This document shows, piece after piece, positions 50,849 through 64,000 of a stretch of DNA of 64,000 nt (the first letter of the stretch is position 1; each line of letters starts with the position of its first letter). The translations under genes were made by a program, and so were the position numbers. Origin of the DNA: Rhodanobacter thiooxydans (GTDB taxonomy: Bacteria > Pseudomonadota > Gammaproteobacteria > Xanthomonadales > Rhodanobacteraceae); contig NZ_CP127409.1 in assembly GCF_030291135.1 (NCBI RefSeq), forward strand, positions 372,001-436,000, given 5' to 3'. The notes under the pieces were generated by a model, which saw only the letters and a list, made by a program, of their open reading frames with translations, had not been told where the DNA came from and searched no databases.

Positions 50849-51624
50849 GATGACGATGACCGGTGTTGGCGGCTGACCAGCACGGCTCGCACGTGGGCTT
50901 TCGCGCGACGGACGGCATCGGCCAGCGGATAGCCCCGGGCCACGCCGGCCGCGATGCCGGCCGAGAGCATGCAACCAGTACCGTGCAGACGGCGGGTGGC
51001 CACCCACGGCGCGGCGAAGCGCTGCGTGCCTTCGGCGGTAATCAGCAGGTCGACCGCTTCCACCAGCGCGGCATGGCCGCCCTTCATCAGTACCGATCGT
51101 GGTCCGAGCGCGAGCAGGGCGCGGCCTTGGGCCTCCATGTCCGGCTCGCCTTGAGCACAGGCCGTGCCGAGCAGCGCGGCCGCTTCGGCCAGGTTTGGCG
51201 CAAGGCAATCCGCCAGCGGCAGCAGGCGCGTGCGCAGCAGGTGCAGCGCGGCCTCGTCCAGCAGTCGGGTGCCCGAGCTGGCGACGAGCACCGGGTCGAT
51301 GATCACGAAGGGCGGGCGGCGGCGCTCCAGCTGTCCGGCCACGGCCGCGACGATATCGGCGTTGGCCAGCATGCCCAGCTTCACGGTGCGGACGTCGATC
51401 TCCTCGAACACGGCGTCCAGTTGCGCCTGCACCATCGCGGCGGACATCGCCTGTACGGCGCGGATGCCCGTGGTGTTCTGCGCGGTGACCGCGGTCACTG
51501 CGGTGGCGCCATCGACGCCGAAGGCGGCGAAGATCTTCAGGTCGGCCTGGATGCCGGCGCCGCCGCAGGAGTCGGAGCCGGCGATGGAGAGCGCGCTGAC
51601 AGCCGGCATCACGCGTCTACGCAT
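50794..51624 (-). CDS. thiD: Hydroxymethylpyrimidine/phosphomethylpyrimidine kinase ThiD
   Basis: 276 residues from ATG at 51624, which shares a base with the thiF stop (TGATG); an ATG at 51609 would give 271. Phosphorylates the pyrimidine half of thiamin twice. [20 protein letters not shown] opens it, and [22 protein letters not shown] and [13 protein letters not shown] are family motifs. The last gene of the thiamin operon; its tail runs into ung on the other strand. Confidence 0.94.
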   Translation of the reverse strand: MRRRVMPAVSALSIAGSDSCGGAGIQADLKIFAAFGVDGATAVTAVTAQNTTGIRAVQAMSAAMVQAQLDAVFEEIDVRTVKLGMLANADIVAAVAGQLERRRPPFVIIDPVLVASSGTRLLDEAALHLLRTRLLPLADCLAPNLAEAAALLGTACAQGEPDMEAQGRALLALGPRSVLMKGGHAALVEAVDLLITAEGTQRFAAPWVATRRLHGTGCMLSAGIAAGVARGYPLADAVRRAKAHVRAVLVSRQHRSSSSQPAGSEARVGSDQSIGD

Positions 51625-52610
51625 CACGAGGGCAGGCCGGCGAGCGTCACCAGTGCCAGCTGACGGTAGCCACGGGATTGCAGCTGTCGGGCGGCACGCC
51701 ATGCGCGCAAACCGCTCTGGCAGCACAGCACGACACGGCCGTCGGTGGGCGGGTGTTCGGCGGCGAACGCGACGATGCGTTCGGGGGTGAAGCGCAAGGC
51801 GTTTGCCAGCGGGGAGGTCGGCGCTTCGTCAAGACTGCGCAGATCGATCACGACGTCGCAGGGCGTGACGTTATCGACTTCGATGAAGCGCAGCACCTCG
51901 CCTTCGGGTTCGCCGGCATGGTGGAAATCGAAGCCGCCGAACGCCAGCCGGCCGGCGTCGAAACTCGTCAGTCGGCCCAGCGGCGAGGGCTCGATGCCCA
52001 ACAGCCACTGCAGCACGAACTGCGCCTGCAGGCTGCCGAGCAGGCCGACCAGGCTGCCGAGCACGCCGGCGCTGCTGCAACTGGCGGCGCGTGCGGGCAT
52101 CTCGGGGAACACCGCGCGGTAGCTGGGCGCACCGGCGCAGAAGCCGCCGGCGTAGCCGGCCAGGCCGACCGCCGACGCGCTGATCAGCGGCGTGTGTTGC
52201 TGCATGCAGGCGTCGCTCAGGACGTAAGTGGCGGCGAGACTGTCCGCGGCATCGACGACGATGTCGGCCGCGCCGACCAGCGCCGCTGCATTCCCCGGCG
52301 TCAGTCGCTGCGGCCGTGCTTCCACCGCGATGTCCGGGTTCAGGCGCAGCAGGGCCGCGCGTGCCGCTTCCACTTTGCGTTCGCCGATATCGGCCATCGT
52401 GTAGAGCGGTTGCCGGTGCAGGTTGCTCTCTTCGACGCGGTCGGGGTCGACGACGATCAGCCGGCCGATGCCGGCAGCAGCCAGGTAGTGCAGCACCGGA
52501 CAGCCGAGGCCGCCGGCGCCGACCACCAGCACGCGGGCCGCGGCGAGTCGGGCCTGGCCGGTGGGGCCGACTTCGGGCAGGGCGATCTGGCGCGCGTAGC
52601 GATCGGTCAT
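51624..52610 (-). CDS. thiF: ThiF/MoeB-type adenylyltransferase with C-terminal rhodanese domain
   Basis: 328 residues. The E1-like N-terminal domain adenylates the ThiS C-terminus: VVGAGGLGCPVLHYLAAAG nucleotide loop, DPDRVEESNLHRQ and DAADSLAATYVLSDAC. The C-terminal about 100 residues form a rhodanese domain with the active-site loop CCQSGLRA, which may deliver the persulfide sulfur. Such a fusion would remove the need for a separate ThiI-type rhodanese. Starts at 52610, overlapping thiE by four bases. MoeB-type molybdopterin function is the alternative; the operon favours thiamin. Confidence 0.9.
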   Translation of the reverse strand: MTDRYARQIALPEVGPTGQARLAAARVLVVGAGGLGCPVLHYLAAAGIGRLIVVDPDRVEESNLHRQPLYTMADIGERKVEAARAALLRLNPDIAVEARPQRLTPGNAAALVGAADIVVDAADSLAATYVLSDACMQQHTPLISASAVGLAGYAGGFCAGAPSYRAVFPEMPARAASCSSAGVLGSLVGLLGSLQAQFVLQWLLGIEPSPLGRLTSFDAGRLAFGGFDFHHAGEPEGEVLRFIEVDNVTPCDVVIDLRSLDEAPTSPLANALRFTPERIVAFAAEHPPTDGRVVLCCQSGLRAWRAARQLQSRGYRQLALVTLAGLPS

Positions 52611-53215
52611 GCGCGTGCGCCGGTGAACGCGGTCCAGTCCGCGACGCGGGCGGCCGGGTCGGGATGCCGGGTCACGTCGCTGACCACGGCGACGCTGTCC
52701 GCGCCGGCGTCGAAACAGCCGGCGGCGCGCTCCAGCGTGATGCCGCCGATCGCCACCAGTGGCCGCCCGCCGACCCGCCGTTTCCACTCACCGATGCGCG
52801 GCAGCCCCTGCGGCGCCCACGGCATCGCCTTGAGCGTGGTCGGATAGATCGGACCCAGCGCGACGTAGTCGGGGGCGAGCGCCAGCGCCTGTTCCAGCTC
52901 GGCGTGGTCGTGCGTGCTGATGCCGAGCCTCGCGCCACGCGCGCGGATCGCCCGCAGGTCCGCCGCGAGCAGATCCTGCTGTCCCAGGTGGATGAAGTCG
53001 GCGCCTTCGTCCAGCGCGATCTGCCAATGGTCGTTGACCACCAGCTGCACCTGCCGCGCGCGGCAGACCGCCAGCGCCGCGCGCACTTCACGACGAACCT
53101 GCGCCGGCGGACGTTCCTTGATGCGCAACTGCAGCAGCCGGACACCGAGCGGGGCGAGTCGGCCGGCCCAGTCGGCGCTGTCCACGATCGGGTAGAACGC
53201 GGGGAACGCGTTCAT
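52607..53215 (-). CDS. thiE: Thiamin-phosphate synthase ThiE
   Basis: 202 residues. Joins the pyrimidine and thiazole halves. Phosphate and substrate motifs are present: [30 protein letters not shown] and [11 protein letters not shown]. The end also fits: PLVAIGGIT and [11 protein letters not shown]. Overlaps thiG (four bases) and thiF (four bases). Confidence 0.95.
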   Translation of the reverse strand: MNAFPAFYPIVDSADWAGRLAPLGVRLLQLRIKERPPAQVRREVRAALAVCRARQVQLVVNDHWQIALDEGADFIHLGQQDLLAADLRAIRARGARLGISTHDHAELEQALALAPDYVALGPIYPTTLKAMPWAPQGLPRIGEWKRRVGGRPLVAIGGITLERAAGCFDAGADSVAVVSDVTRHPDPAARVADWTAFTGARA

Positions 53216-53982
53216 GCCAGCCACGCCGTGCCCGCCACCGGCGTCGAGGGCACGGCGAGATCGCGCGGCTCCATCGGTTGCGCCTCGAAGCCGGCGCGGC
53301 CCGCCGCGATCGCGTGGGCGAACGCCCCGGCCATCGCCACCGGATTGCCAGCCATGGCCACCGCGGTGTTCAGCAGCACGCCGTCGACGCCCAGCTCCAT
53401 CGCCTGCACCGCGTGCGACGGGCGGCCGATGCCGGCGTCCACGATCAGCGGCACATCCGGGAAGTGCGCGCGCAGCGCACGCAGGCCGAACACATTGTTG
53501 AGCCCGCGGCCGCTGCCGATCGGTGCGCCCCACGGCATCAACACGCGACAACCGGCCTGCAACAGGCGGTCGGCCACCACCAGGTCCTCGGTGGTGTATG
53601 GAAACACCTCGAAGCCGTCGGCGGCGAGTTCGGCCGCGGCTTCGACCAGGCCGAACACGTCGGGCTGCAGCGTGTCGGCATCGCCGATCACCTCCAGCTT
53701 GATCCAGTCGGTGTGGAAGATGTCGCGCGCCATTTTCGCGGTGGTCACCGCTTCCTTCGCCGAGTGGCAGCCGGCGGTGTTCGGCAGCACGCGCACGCCA
53801 AGGTTGCGGATCAGCGACCAGAAGTCCTGGCCGCTGCGCTGCTTGCCGGCTTCGCGCCGCAGCGACACGGTGACGACTTCGCTGCCCGAGGCTCGCACCG
53901 CTTCGGCGAGGATCGCCGGCGAGGGGTAACGCGCGCTTCCCAGCAACAGGCGCGAGCCCAGTTCGATGCCGTAGAGATTCAT
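53212..53982 (-). CDS. thiG: Thiazole synthase ThiG
   Basis: 256 residues. Forms the thiazole ring from deoxyxylulose phosphate, dehydroglycine and ThiS thiocarboxylate. The Schiff-base lysine is in [25 protein letters not shown] and [11 protein letters not shown] are the phosphate-binding loops. Starts three bases after thiS. Confidence 0.96.
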   Translation of the reverse strand: MNLYGIELGSRLLLGSARYPSPAILAEAVRASGSEVVTVSLRREAGKQRSGQDFWSLIRNLGVRVLPNTAGCHSAKEAVTTAKMARDIFHTDWIKLEVIGDADTLQPDVFGLVEAAAELAADGFEVFPYTTEDLVVADRLLQAGCRVLMPWGAPIGSGRGLNNVFGLRALRAHFPDVPLIVDAGIGRPSHAVQAMELGVDGVLLNTAVAMAGNPVAMAGAFAHAIAAGRAGFEAQPMEPRDLAVPSTPVAGTAWLA

Positions 53983-53985
53983 CGT

Positions 53986-54183
53986 TCAGCCGCCCTGCAT
54001 CGGTGCGAGGATTTCCAGCGCATCGCCCTCGGCCAGCGCGGTCGTGTCGCGCTGACTGGCCGCCACGAAGCGGCCGTTCACGGCCGTGGCGACGATGGCC
54101 TGGTGGTAATCGAGTTCGTCCAGCGCCTGCGCCAGGGTGGTGGCGCGCACCGCGTTGGCGACGCCGTTCACGGTGATGTGCAT
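53986..54183 (-). CDS. thiS: Sulfur carrier protein ThiS
   Basis: 65 residues, a ubiquitin-like carrier with the essential C-terminal Gly-Gly (ILAPMQGG), which is thiocarboxylated by ThiF. Its first 16 bases overlap the thiO 3' end. Fits exactly in length and place between thiO and thiG. Confidence 0.95.
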   Translation of the reverse strand: MHITVNGVANAVRATTLAQALDELDYHQAIVATAVNGRFVAASQRDTTALAEGDALEILAPMQGG

Positions 54184-55154
54184 GGAGCGGTTTCCGGGAG
54201 GATGGGGAGGATCATCTGCGCAGCCTGCCGGGCGAACGCCGGTGCCAGCAGGAAGCCGTGGCGGTAAAGCCCGTTGAGGTACACGGTGCGGCCGCGCCTG
54301 AGCACGCGCGGCAGGTTGTCGGGGAAGGCCGGGCGTACGCCCACGCCCAGTTCCAGGATCTCGGCCTCGGCGAACGCCGGGTGCAGCGCATACGCGGCGT
54401 TGAGCACGTCCATCGCCGAACGCACGGTGACCGGACCGCGGCGGCTGCTTTCCAGCAGCGTGCCGCCGAGCATGAAGACACCGTCGCCGCGCGGCACCAC
54501 GTACAGCCCGAAACGCGGATGCAGCAGGCGCACCGGGCGCGACAGGTGGATGTCAGGCGAGCGCACGACGATCATTTCGCCGCGTACGCCGCGCAGGTCC
54601 TCCAGCGTGTCGCGCGCGGCGAGGCCGCGGCAGTCGACGACCTGGTCCGCATCGATGCACTCGGCATCGGCGTCCACGCCGTAGCGGATCGTCACGCCCA
54701 TCGCCGCCAGTTGCGCGGCCAACGCGGGCAGCGCGCGGCGCGGATCGAGGTGGGCTTCATCGGGGAAGAACAGGCCCTGACGGAAACGCCCGGCCAGTTC
54801 CGGTTCCAGCGCGCCGATGCGCTCGGCGTCGATCGGCTCGAAGCGCTCGGTGCGCCGGCCGAACAAGGCCAGCTCGCCGGCGTCGCGGCTGGCCGCGACC
54901 ACCAGCGTGCCGTGCTGCACGGTACTGGCGAAATGGCGCTGCCACCACGCGATGGCGGGCGCGCCCAGCACCGCCACCTGCGGCTCGGCGGTGGCCTGCT
55001 CGCACCACGGCGCCAGCATGCCGCCGGCGACCCACGCGCAGGCCTGCGCGTGGTCTGGCGCGCGCTCGATGATCTCCACCCGGGCGCCACGCTCAGCCAG
55101 CTCCATCGCCGTGACCAGGCCGGCGACGCCGGCGCCGAGGATGCCGATGCGCAT
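54168..55154 (-). CDS. thiO: Glycine oxidase ThiO
   Basis: 328 residues. FAD enzyme that oxidises glycine to the imine needed by ThiG, the aerobic alternative to ThiH; no thiH is seen here. GILGAGVAGL binds FAD near the N-terminus, followed by WVAGGMLAPWCE; the C-terminal part has GVGVRPAFPDNLP and GLYRHGFLLAPAFA. Starts five bases after the thiC stop. Confidence 0.93.
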   Translation of the reverse strand: MRIGILGAGVAGLVTAMELAERGARVEIIERAPDHAQACAWVAGGMLAPWCEQATAEPQVAVLGAPAIAWWQRHFASTVQHGTLVVAASRDAGELALFGRRTERFEPIDAERIGALEPELAGRFRQGLFFPDEAHLDPRRALPALAAQLAAMGVTIRYGVDADAECIDADQVVDCRGLAARDTLEDLRGVRGEMIVVRSPDIHLSRPVRLLHPRFGLYVVPRGDGVFMLGGTLLESSRRGPVTVRSAMDVLNAAYALHPAFAEAEILELGVGVRPAFPDNLPRVLRRGRTVYLNGLYRHGFLLAPAFARQAAQMILPILPETAPCTSP

Positions 55155-55159
55155 GGCGG

Positions 55160-57163
<2,004 letters not shown>

Positions 57164-57340
57164 TGCGCCGCAGGATGGCGGCGGGGTCGAGGGCTGTCAA
57201 GCCGGATCGCACGACCTTCGGCACTCGCGGCGACGGAGAAGCCGCGTTCTGATGCGAACGCGGGAAGCGCATCGGGCCGATCGTGACGCGTCGTGAACGT
57301 AACCCCGGCCAAGCTGGGGGCGAAGGGAAGAAGAAGAAGC
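57164..57340. other. Intergenic region without a supported gene
   Basis: Between the riboswitch and the rpoH promoter I see no coding sequence. The thiC operon promoter, read on the minus strand, must lie here, but I cannot place it. The open frames here have no protein-like composition. Confidence 0.5.
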
Positions 57341-57369
57341 TGGACAGGGCTGCTAAATATCTGTACCAT
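57341..57369 (+). promoter_or_regulatory. Candidate sigma-70 promoter of rpoH
   Basis: TGGACA at 57341-57346 and TACCAT at 57364-57369 with a 17-base spacer. Transcription would begin near 57376, just ahead of an inverted repeat and the CIRCE element. Other weaker boxes exist nearby, so this is only a candidate. Confidence 0.4.
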
Positions 57370-57404
57370 TCGGTTCATTAAAAGCCCGGAACCAAATGCC
57401 GGGC

Positions 57405-57431
57405 TTAGCACTCCAACCACCTGAGTGCTAA
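57405..57431 (+). promoter_or_regulatory. CIRCE element (HrcA operator) upstream of rpoH
   Basis: TTAGCACTC, nine bases, GAGTGCTAA: a perfect match to the consensus CIRCE operator bound by the heat-shock repressor HrcA. It lies 30 bp before the rpoH ATG and just downstream of the candidate promoter, a place where a bound repressor would block transcription. In most bacteria CIRCE is found before groESL or hrcA-dnaK. Confidence 0.9.
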
Positions 57432-57461
57432 ACTTTGACGTTATTGCAGGAGGTTCCATCC

Positions 57462-58328
<867 letters not shown>

Positions 58329-58357
58329 GCCGGCGCGTCGAGGCACGGTCCCGAACG

Positions 58358-58383
58358 AAAACGGCCCCGCGAGGGGCCGTTTT
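58358..58383. terminator. Bidirectional intrinsic terminator between rpoH and the processing protease
   Basis: AAAACGGCCCC-GCGA-GGGGCCGTTTT: an eleven-pair stem with a GNRA loop, with T-rich ends in both directions. It serves the convergent rpoH and S41 protease genes. Confidence 0.9.
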
Positions 58384-58410
58384 CATTTCCGCCTCTTTGA
58401 CGTGTGCCGC

Positions 58411-59814
58411 TCAGCGCCGCACGGCGGCGGGCTGGCGCAGCGCCATGCCCTTGAGCACGTTCAGCGCCTGCGACAGCGCGTAGTCGCTGGTGGCCAGCTT
58501 GGCGTCGGCGGCGCTGCCGTCGTCGTTGATGTCGGTGCCGGCCTGGGCCTTCTCGTTGGCCAGGTGGTTCGGCAGGTCGGCCTCCGAACTGATCAGCGCC
58601 GGCCCATGGTCGGACGGGTTCACGGTGAGGTCGGCCAGCGCGATGTCGGGCTTGATGCCCTCGGCCTGGATCGAGGTGCCGTTCGGCGTGTAGTAGCGCG
58701 CGGTGGTGATCTTCACCGCGTGGTCGGCGTCCAGCGGCAGCACGGTCTGCACCACGCCCTTGCCGAACGTGCGCTGGCCCATGATCAGCGCACGGTGGTT
58801 GTCCTTCAGCGCGCCGGAGACGATCTCCGCGGCCGAGGCGGTGCCGTTGTTGGTCAGCACGATCATCGGCGCGCCGGCGAGCTGGTCGCCGGGATGCGCA
58901 GTGAAGCTCATGTTCGCGTCCTGCAGCCGGCCGCGGGTGGTGACGATGGTGCCGGCGTCGAGGAAGTCGTCGCTGACGCCCACCGCCGCGGTGAGCAGGC
59001 CGCCGGGGTTGTTGCGCAGGTCCAGCACGGCGCCCTTCGGTGCTCCGTGCTTCGCGATCAGCTGTCCCAGCTTCTTCTCCAGGTCGGCGGCGGTGTCGTC
59101 CTGGAACTGGCTGATCCGCACGTAGGCGTAGCCGGGTTCCAGTTCGCGCACCTTGACGCTGCTGATCGCGATGTTCTCGCGTACCAGGTGCAGGTCGATC
59201 AGCTTGTCGCTGTTCGGGTGCACGATGGTCAGGTCGATCTTGCTGCCCGGCTTGCCTCGCAGCTGCCTGAACATGTCGTCCACGTTCTGCGCGTCGACCA
59301 CGCTGCCGTTGACCTTGACGATGCTGTCGCCCGGCTTGATGCCGGCGCGCGCCGCCGGGGTGTCGTCGATCGGCGAGACGATGCGCAGGCCGCCGTCGAC
59401 CTGCAGCACCTCGATGCCGAGGCCGCTGTACTCGCCGGTGGTGTCCTCATTGAGCTGGGCCAGGCCGTCCTTGTCCAGGTATTCGCTGTGCGGGTCGAGG
59501 CCGCTGAGCATGCCGGTGATGGCGGCTTTCATCAGGGTCTTGTCGTCGACCTTCTCCACATAGGCCTGGCGCACCACTTCGTAGACGCGGCTGAAGTTGC
59601 GGATGTCTTCCAGGCTCACCTGGTTGCTGGAACTGGCGGTGGCCGGCGCGTCGGCGCGGCTGTTGGCGGCCGGCAGATCGACTGGCGGCGCCGCCACGCT
59701 GGCGGCCGCGGCCGGCGCGCTTTGCGCGCGCAGGTTCGGCGCGGCCAGCAGGAACGGGGCGGCGAACAGCAGGGCCGCCATGCCGATCGCCGGGCTGGAA
59801 GGGGATGGACGCAT
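58411..59814 (-). CDS. C-terminal processing protease (S41 family, CtpA/Prc-type)
   Basis: 467 residues. An exported periplasmic serine protease. Signal peptide after MRPSPSSPAIGM, an Ala/Ser-rich linker, an N-terminal helical region, a PDZ domain (GIEVLQVDGGLRIVSPIDD to GDSIVKVNGSVV) and the S41 catalytic core with Ser in NGTASAAEIVSGAL and Lys in TFGKGVVQT. Trims or degrades envelope proteins; in related bacteria it is encoded next to envC, as here. ATG at 59814 is the likely start; a longer frame reaches 59838. Confidence 0.92.
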   Translation of the reverse strand: MRPSPSSPAIGMAALLFAAPFLLAAPNLRAQSAPAAAASVAAPPVDLPAANSRADAPATASSSNQVSLEDIRNFSRVYEVVRQAYVEKVDDKTLMKAAITGMLSGLDPHSEYLDKDGLAQLNEDTTGEYSGLGIEVLQVDGGLRIVSPIDDTPAARAGIKPGDSIVKVNGSVVDAQNVDDMFRQLRGKPGSKIDLTIVHPNSDKLIDLHLVRENIAISSVKVRELEPGYAYVRISQFQDDTAADLEKKLGQLIAKHGAPKGAVLDLRNNPGGLLTAAVGVSDDFLDAGTIVTTRGRLQDANMSFTAHPGDQLAGAPMIVLTNNGTASAAEIVSGALKDNHRALIMGQRTFGKGVVQTVLPLDADHAVKITTARYYTPNGTSIQAEGIKPDIALADLTVNPSDHGPALISSEADLPNHLANEKAQAGTDINDDGSAADAKLATSDYALSQALNVLKGMALRQPAAVRR

Positions 59815-59943
59815 CGTGTGACTCCGTACGGCAGGCAACGCCGCGCCGGGGCGCGACGAAAGTGTGGTCAGGCATGAGACAACCGGATGCCGGGGTAATT
59901 CAGCGTGAACGTGTGGCTAGCCTGCGATGCGGCGGCGATCGCG

Positions 59944-61164
59944 TCAACGGTGCTGGCTCAGCCAGCTGCGCGGGTCGACCGGCTTGCCAGCCTTGCGCAG
60001 TTCGAAATAGACCCCGGTATTGGCGCCGGTGGGCGGGCTGGCGGTGCCGATCGCCTGGCCGGCCTCGACCTGGTCGCCGACGTCGTGCAGCAGGGTTTCG
60101 TTGTTGCCGTACATGCTCATCCAGCCGTTGCCGTGGTTGAGGATCAGCAGCATGCCGTAGCCGCGCAGGAAGCCGGCGTAGATCACCCGGCCGCGTGCCA
60201 CCGCATGGATCTCGCTGCCGCCGCTGGCCTTGATCAGCACGCCGCTGCCGTAGCTGTTGACCACGCCGCTGGCCGGCCACGGCAGGTTGCCGCGGATGTT
60301 GGCGCCGGCGCCGCCGACTTCGAGCGGCGGTGGCGGCTTGCGCCCGGGGTGCTTCCTGATCGCCGCGGCGCGTTCGGCGGTGGCGCGGGCGGCGGCTTCG
60401 TCGATCGCCTTCTGCAGCTTGTCGAGCAGGTTGTTGAGTGATTGCGCGTTCTGCTTCAGCGCGGCCAGCCGCTGCGCCTGGTCCTTGTAGCGGGCGTCGG
60501 TTTCGGCGGCCAGCTTCTGCTGCGCGGCACGCTGCTTGGCCAGCGTGGCCGCCTGCTGTTCGCGCTGGGTCCGGGTTGCCTGCAGCGCCTGCTGTTCGGC
60601 GGTGATCGCATCTTCCAGCTCCTGCAGCTTGGCCAGGTCGGCCATCAGTTGCTGCACGCGCTGCACGCGGTCCTGCTGGAAGTATTTCGAGTACACCAGC
60701 GCACGGGCGATGCGCGCGACGTCCTCGTCGCCCAGCAACAGGCGCAGGTCCGAGCCGTGGCCGAGCGCGTAGGTGGCGCGCAGCAAGTCGGCGATCGCGG
60801 CGCGCTGGCTGTCCAGTGTCTGTTTCAGGGTGGTGCGCTGCTGCTGCAGCTGATCCAGCTGTTGCTGCTTGGCCGCCAGTTCGGTATCGGTCTGGTGCAC
60901 CGCGCGCGCCGCGCCGGCCAGCGCGTTGGCCTGTTGGGCCAGTTCGGCGTTGACGCTGTCGCGGCGGGCGGCGGTGTCGGCCTGCTCTTTGGCCAGCGCC
61001 TCCATCTGGTGGTGCAGCTCGGCCAGTTTCTGCTTCGCCTCGACCTGTTCGCTGCGGCTCTTGCCGTCCTGGCGCGCCTGCAAGGCGGCTGTCGTGAACG
61101 TGGTGGCAAGACCGATGGCAACGGTGAGCAGGACGTGCTGGAGCGGGCGGACGGGCTTGGGCAT
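59944..61164 (-). CDS. envC: Murein hydrolase activator EnvC
   Basis: 406 residues. Signal peptide, then a long coiled coil (about residues 35-270) rich in Gln/Ala/Leu, then a LytM (M23) domain. The LytM metal ligands are degraded: GSEIHAVARGRV lacks the usual HxxxD, and NHGNGWMSMYG has Tyr in place of the second His. It is therefore an activator of amidases, not an enzyme, as in E. coli EnvC. It is recruited by FtsEX, encoded at 47.5-49.2 kb. The start at 61164 opens with the signal peptide. Confidence 0.92.
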   Translation of the reverse strand: MPKPVRPLQHVLLTVAIGLATTFTTAALQARQDGKSRSEQVEAKQKLAELHHQMEALAKEQADTAARRDSVNAELAQQANALAGAARAVHQTDTELAAKQQQLDQLQQQRTTLKQTLDSQRAAIADLLRATYALGHGSDLRLLLGDEDVARIARALVYSKYFQQDRVQRVQQLMADLAKLQELEDAITAEQQALQATRTQREQQAATLAKQRAAQQKLAAETDARYKDQAQRLAALKQNAQSLNNLLDKLQKAIDEAAARATAERAAAIRKHPGRKPPPPLEVGGAGANIRGNLPWPASGVVNSYGSGVLIKASGGSEIHAVARGRVIYAGFLRGYGMLLILNHGNGWMSMYGNNETLLHDVGDQVEAGQAIGTASPPTGANTGVYFELRKAGKPVDPRSWLSQHR

Positions 61165-61296
61165 GGCCGGATTATCACCGAGCCCGCTGATCCAGGCGAG
61201 ACGCCGCCGCCAGGGACTGTCCCCGGTCGTGCGTGCGCGTGGATGCCCGGCGAACTTTCCCTGGCCGTGATGGCCGGTGTGGCGTAAGTTTCGCGC

Positions 61297-62073
61297 ATGT
61301 GCCTGATCGCGTTCGCCTGGGATACGCATCCACGCTGGCGCCTGCTGCTGGTGGGCAACCGCGACGAGTTCCATGCGCGGCCCAGTGCGGCGCTGGCGCG
61401 TTGGGACGATGCGCCGATCGTCGGCGGTCGCGACCTGGAGGCTGGCGGCACCTGGCTGGGTGTCACCGATGGCGGGCGCTGCTGCGTGGTGACCAACGTG
61501 CGCGACCCGCGCGACCCGCAACTGGGCACCTCGCGCGGCCTGCTCGCTACCGACTACCTGCGTGGCGCCGCCGATGCCGCCACGCACGCGCAGCAACTGC
61601 TGCGCACCGCCGCCGATTATCGCCCGTTCAACCTGCTCACCTTCGATGCGCACGCGGCGTTCTACCTCGGCAACCGCCCCGAACCGCGCGCGCAGGCGGT
61701 GACACCCGGCGTGCATGGCCTGTCGAACGCCGACTTCAACACGCCATGGCCGAAGACCCGCCTGCTGATGCAACGGCTGCAGCAGTGGATCGAGGCTGGC
61801 GGCGACGCGGATTTCGCGCCGCTGTTCGAGGCGCTTGCCGACGAACAGCAGGCCCTGGATGCGCAGCTGCCGGACACCGGGGTGGGTCTGGAGCGCGAGC
61901 GCCTGCTGTCGCCGGCGTTCATCCGCGGCGAGCAGTACGGCACCCGCGCCAGCACCGTGGTGGCGATCGGCCACGATGGCCGCGGCGTGATCGCGGAGCG
62001 TCGCTTCGGGCCGAACGGCCGCTTCCACGGCGAGACGATGCTGCGCTTCGGCGAGCTCGTGCTGCGTCACTAG
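61297..62073 (+). CDS. NRDE family protein (TANGO2-like)
   Basis: 258 residues with the N-terminal MCLIAFAW then LVGNRDEFHARPS, the family signature around NRDE. The role is not settled; eukaryotic TANGO2 has been linked to haem and lipid handling. Cytoplasmic, no signal peptide. Divergent from envC, 132 bp apart. Confidence 0.93.
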   Translation: MCLIAFAWDTHPRWRLLLVGNRDEFHARPSAALARWDDAPIVGGRDLEAGGTWLGVTDGGRCCVVTNVRDPRDPQLGTSRGLLATDYLRGAADAATHAQQLLRTAADYRPFNLLTFDAHAAFYLGNRPEPRAQAVTPGVHGLSNADFNTPWPKTRLLMQRLQQWIEAGGDADFAPLFEALADEQQALDAQLPDTGVGLERERLLSPAFIRGEQYGTRASTVVAIGHDGRGVIAERRFGPNGRFHGETMLRFGELVLRH

Positions 62074-62133
62074 CCCGACGCCTACGCCGGCGATCGGCAT
62101 CGTCGGCTGCCGGTACGTGCGGCCGGCGGCTAG

Positions 62134-63858
<1,725 letters not shown>

Positions 63859-63978
63859 AGGCGGGTCCGGTGGTTCCGGCGGGACGGGCACGGCCCGCCG
63901 GCGCTGGCGTCGCGTGCGGCAACGGCGGCCGGCGGCACACCCGCTGCAAGCGTGGGCGCATGATCGCCAGTGGCCGCT

Positions 63979-64000
63979 TCAGCCCTTCAGTTCGCCATCG
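63979..64000 (-). CDS. Possible 3' end of a minus-strand gene (partial)
   Basis: Only the last few codons can be read, coding for DGELKG and a stop; the rest lies past the window edge. The tail could equally be chance. No identity can be given. The 120 bp between it and ligB hold nothing I can support. Confidence 0.3.

Overview
The window is a high-GC (roughly two-thirds G+C) gammaproteobacterial chromosome segment. Three things point to the Xanthomonadales, most likely Rhodanobacteraceae (Rhodanobacter/Dyella-like): the rhlB | trxA-rho arrangement, the ftsE-ftsX pair with rpoH nearby, and the gene set as a whole (LigB, EnvC, PlsB, GCS2-type gshA). This family placement is inference. No rRNA, tRNA, insertion sequence, prophage or CRISPR array is visible. 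The region is almost entirely core genome, with about 58 genes packed tightly on both strands.

Layout. 0-16 kb: a membrane GGDEF/EAL c-di-GMP enzyme, a coupled SDR-DoxX/DUF2269 pair, proline iminopeptidase, a Tat-type lipoprotein phosphoesterase, a divergent Lrp regulator/EamA exporter pair, a cupin, a small FmdE-like/DUF2249 pair with an FNR-like palindrome, ubiE, plsB, a lipoprotein, and a HAD acid phosphatase. A probable small RNA or attenuator lies in an AT-rich gap near 14.1-14.3 kb. 15-31 kb: an AI-2E-type permease, a TPR-sulfotransferase, rep, a flavin-dependent halogenase-like enzyme, tdk, mutM, a Gld-like ABC export operon, a fatty acid desaturase, rpmB-rpmG, secB-gpsA. 31-45 kb: a large SNF2 helicase, a lipoprotein, a HAD phosphatase, glk, hemB, a low-GC TonB-like protein, pyrC, gshA, an ankyrin protein, an acyltransferase, rho with a long Q/N- and RG-rich N-terminus, and trxA.

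45-64 kb: rhlB, ftsEX, a two-receiver response regulator with one degenerate receiver, ung, and a seven-gene thiamin operon (thiC-O-S-G-E-F-D). This operon has a TPP riboswitch and a hairpin that buries the thiC ribosome binding site. Then come rpoH with a perfect CIRCE element in its leader, a C-terminal processing protease, envC, an NRDE protein and ligB.

How the genes work together. The thiamin operon makes both the pyrimidine (ThiC, ThiD) and thiazole (ThiO, ThiS, ThiG, ThiF) halves and joins them (ThiE), under feedback from TPP. FtsEX and EnvC form the known division amidase-activation system, although they are encoded 11 kb apart here. RhlB, Rho and TrxA sit in their conserved divergent block. 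The strongest regulatory observation is the CIRCE operator in front of rpoH, which would place the sigma-32 gene under HrcA. The best candidate for an undescribed element is the AT-rich, hairpin-rich, terminator-ended minus-strand transcript around 14.1-14.24 kb.
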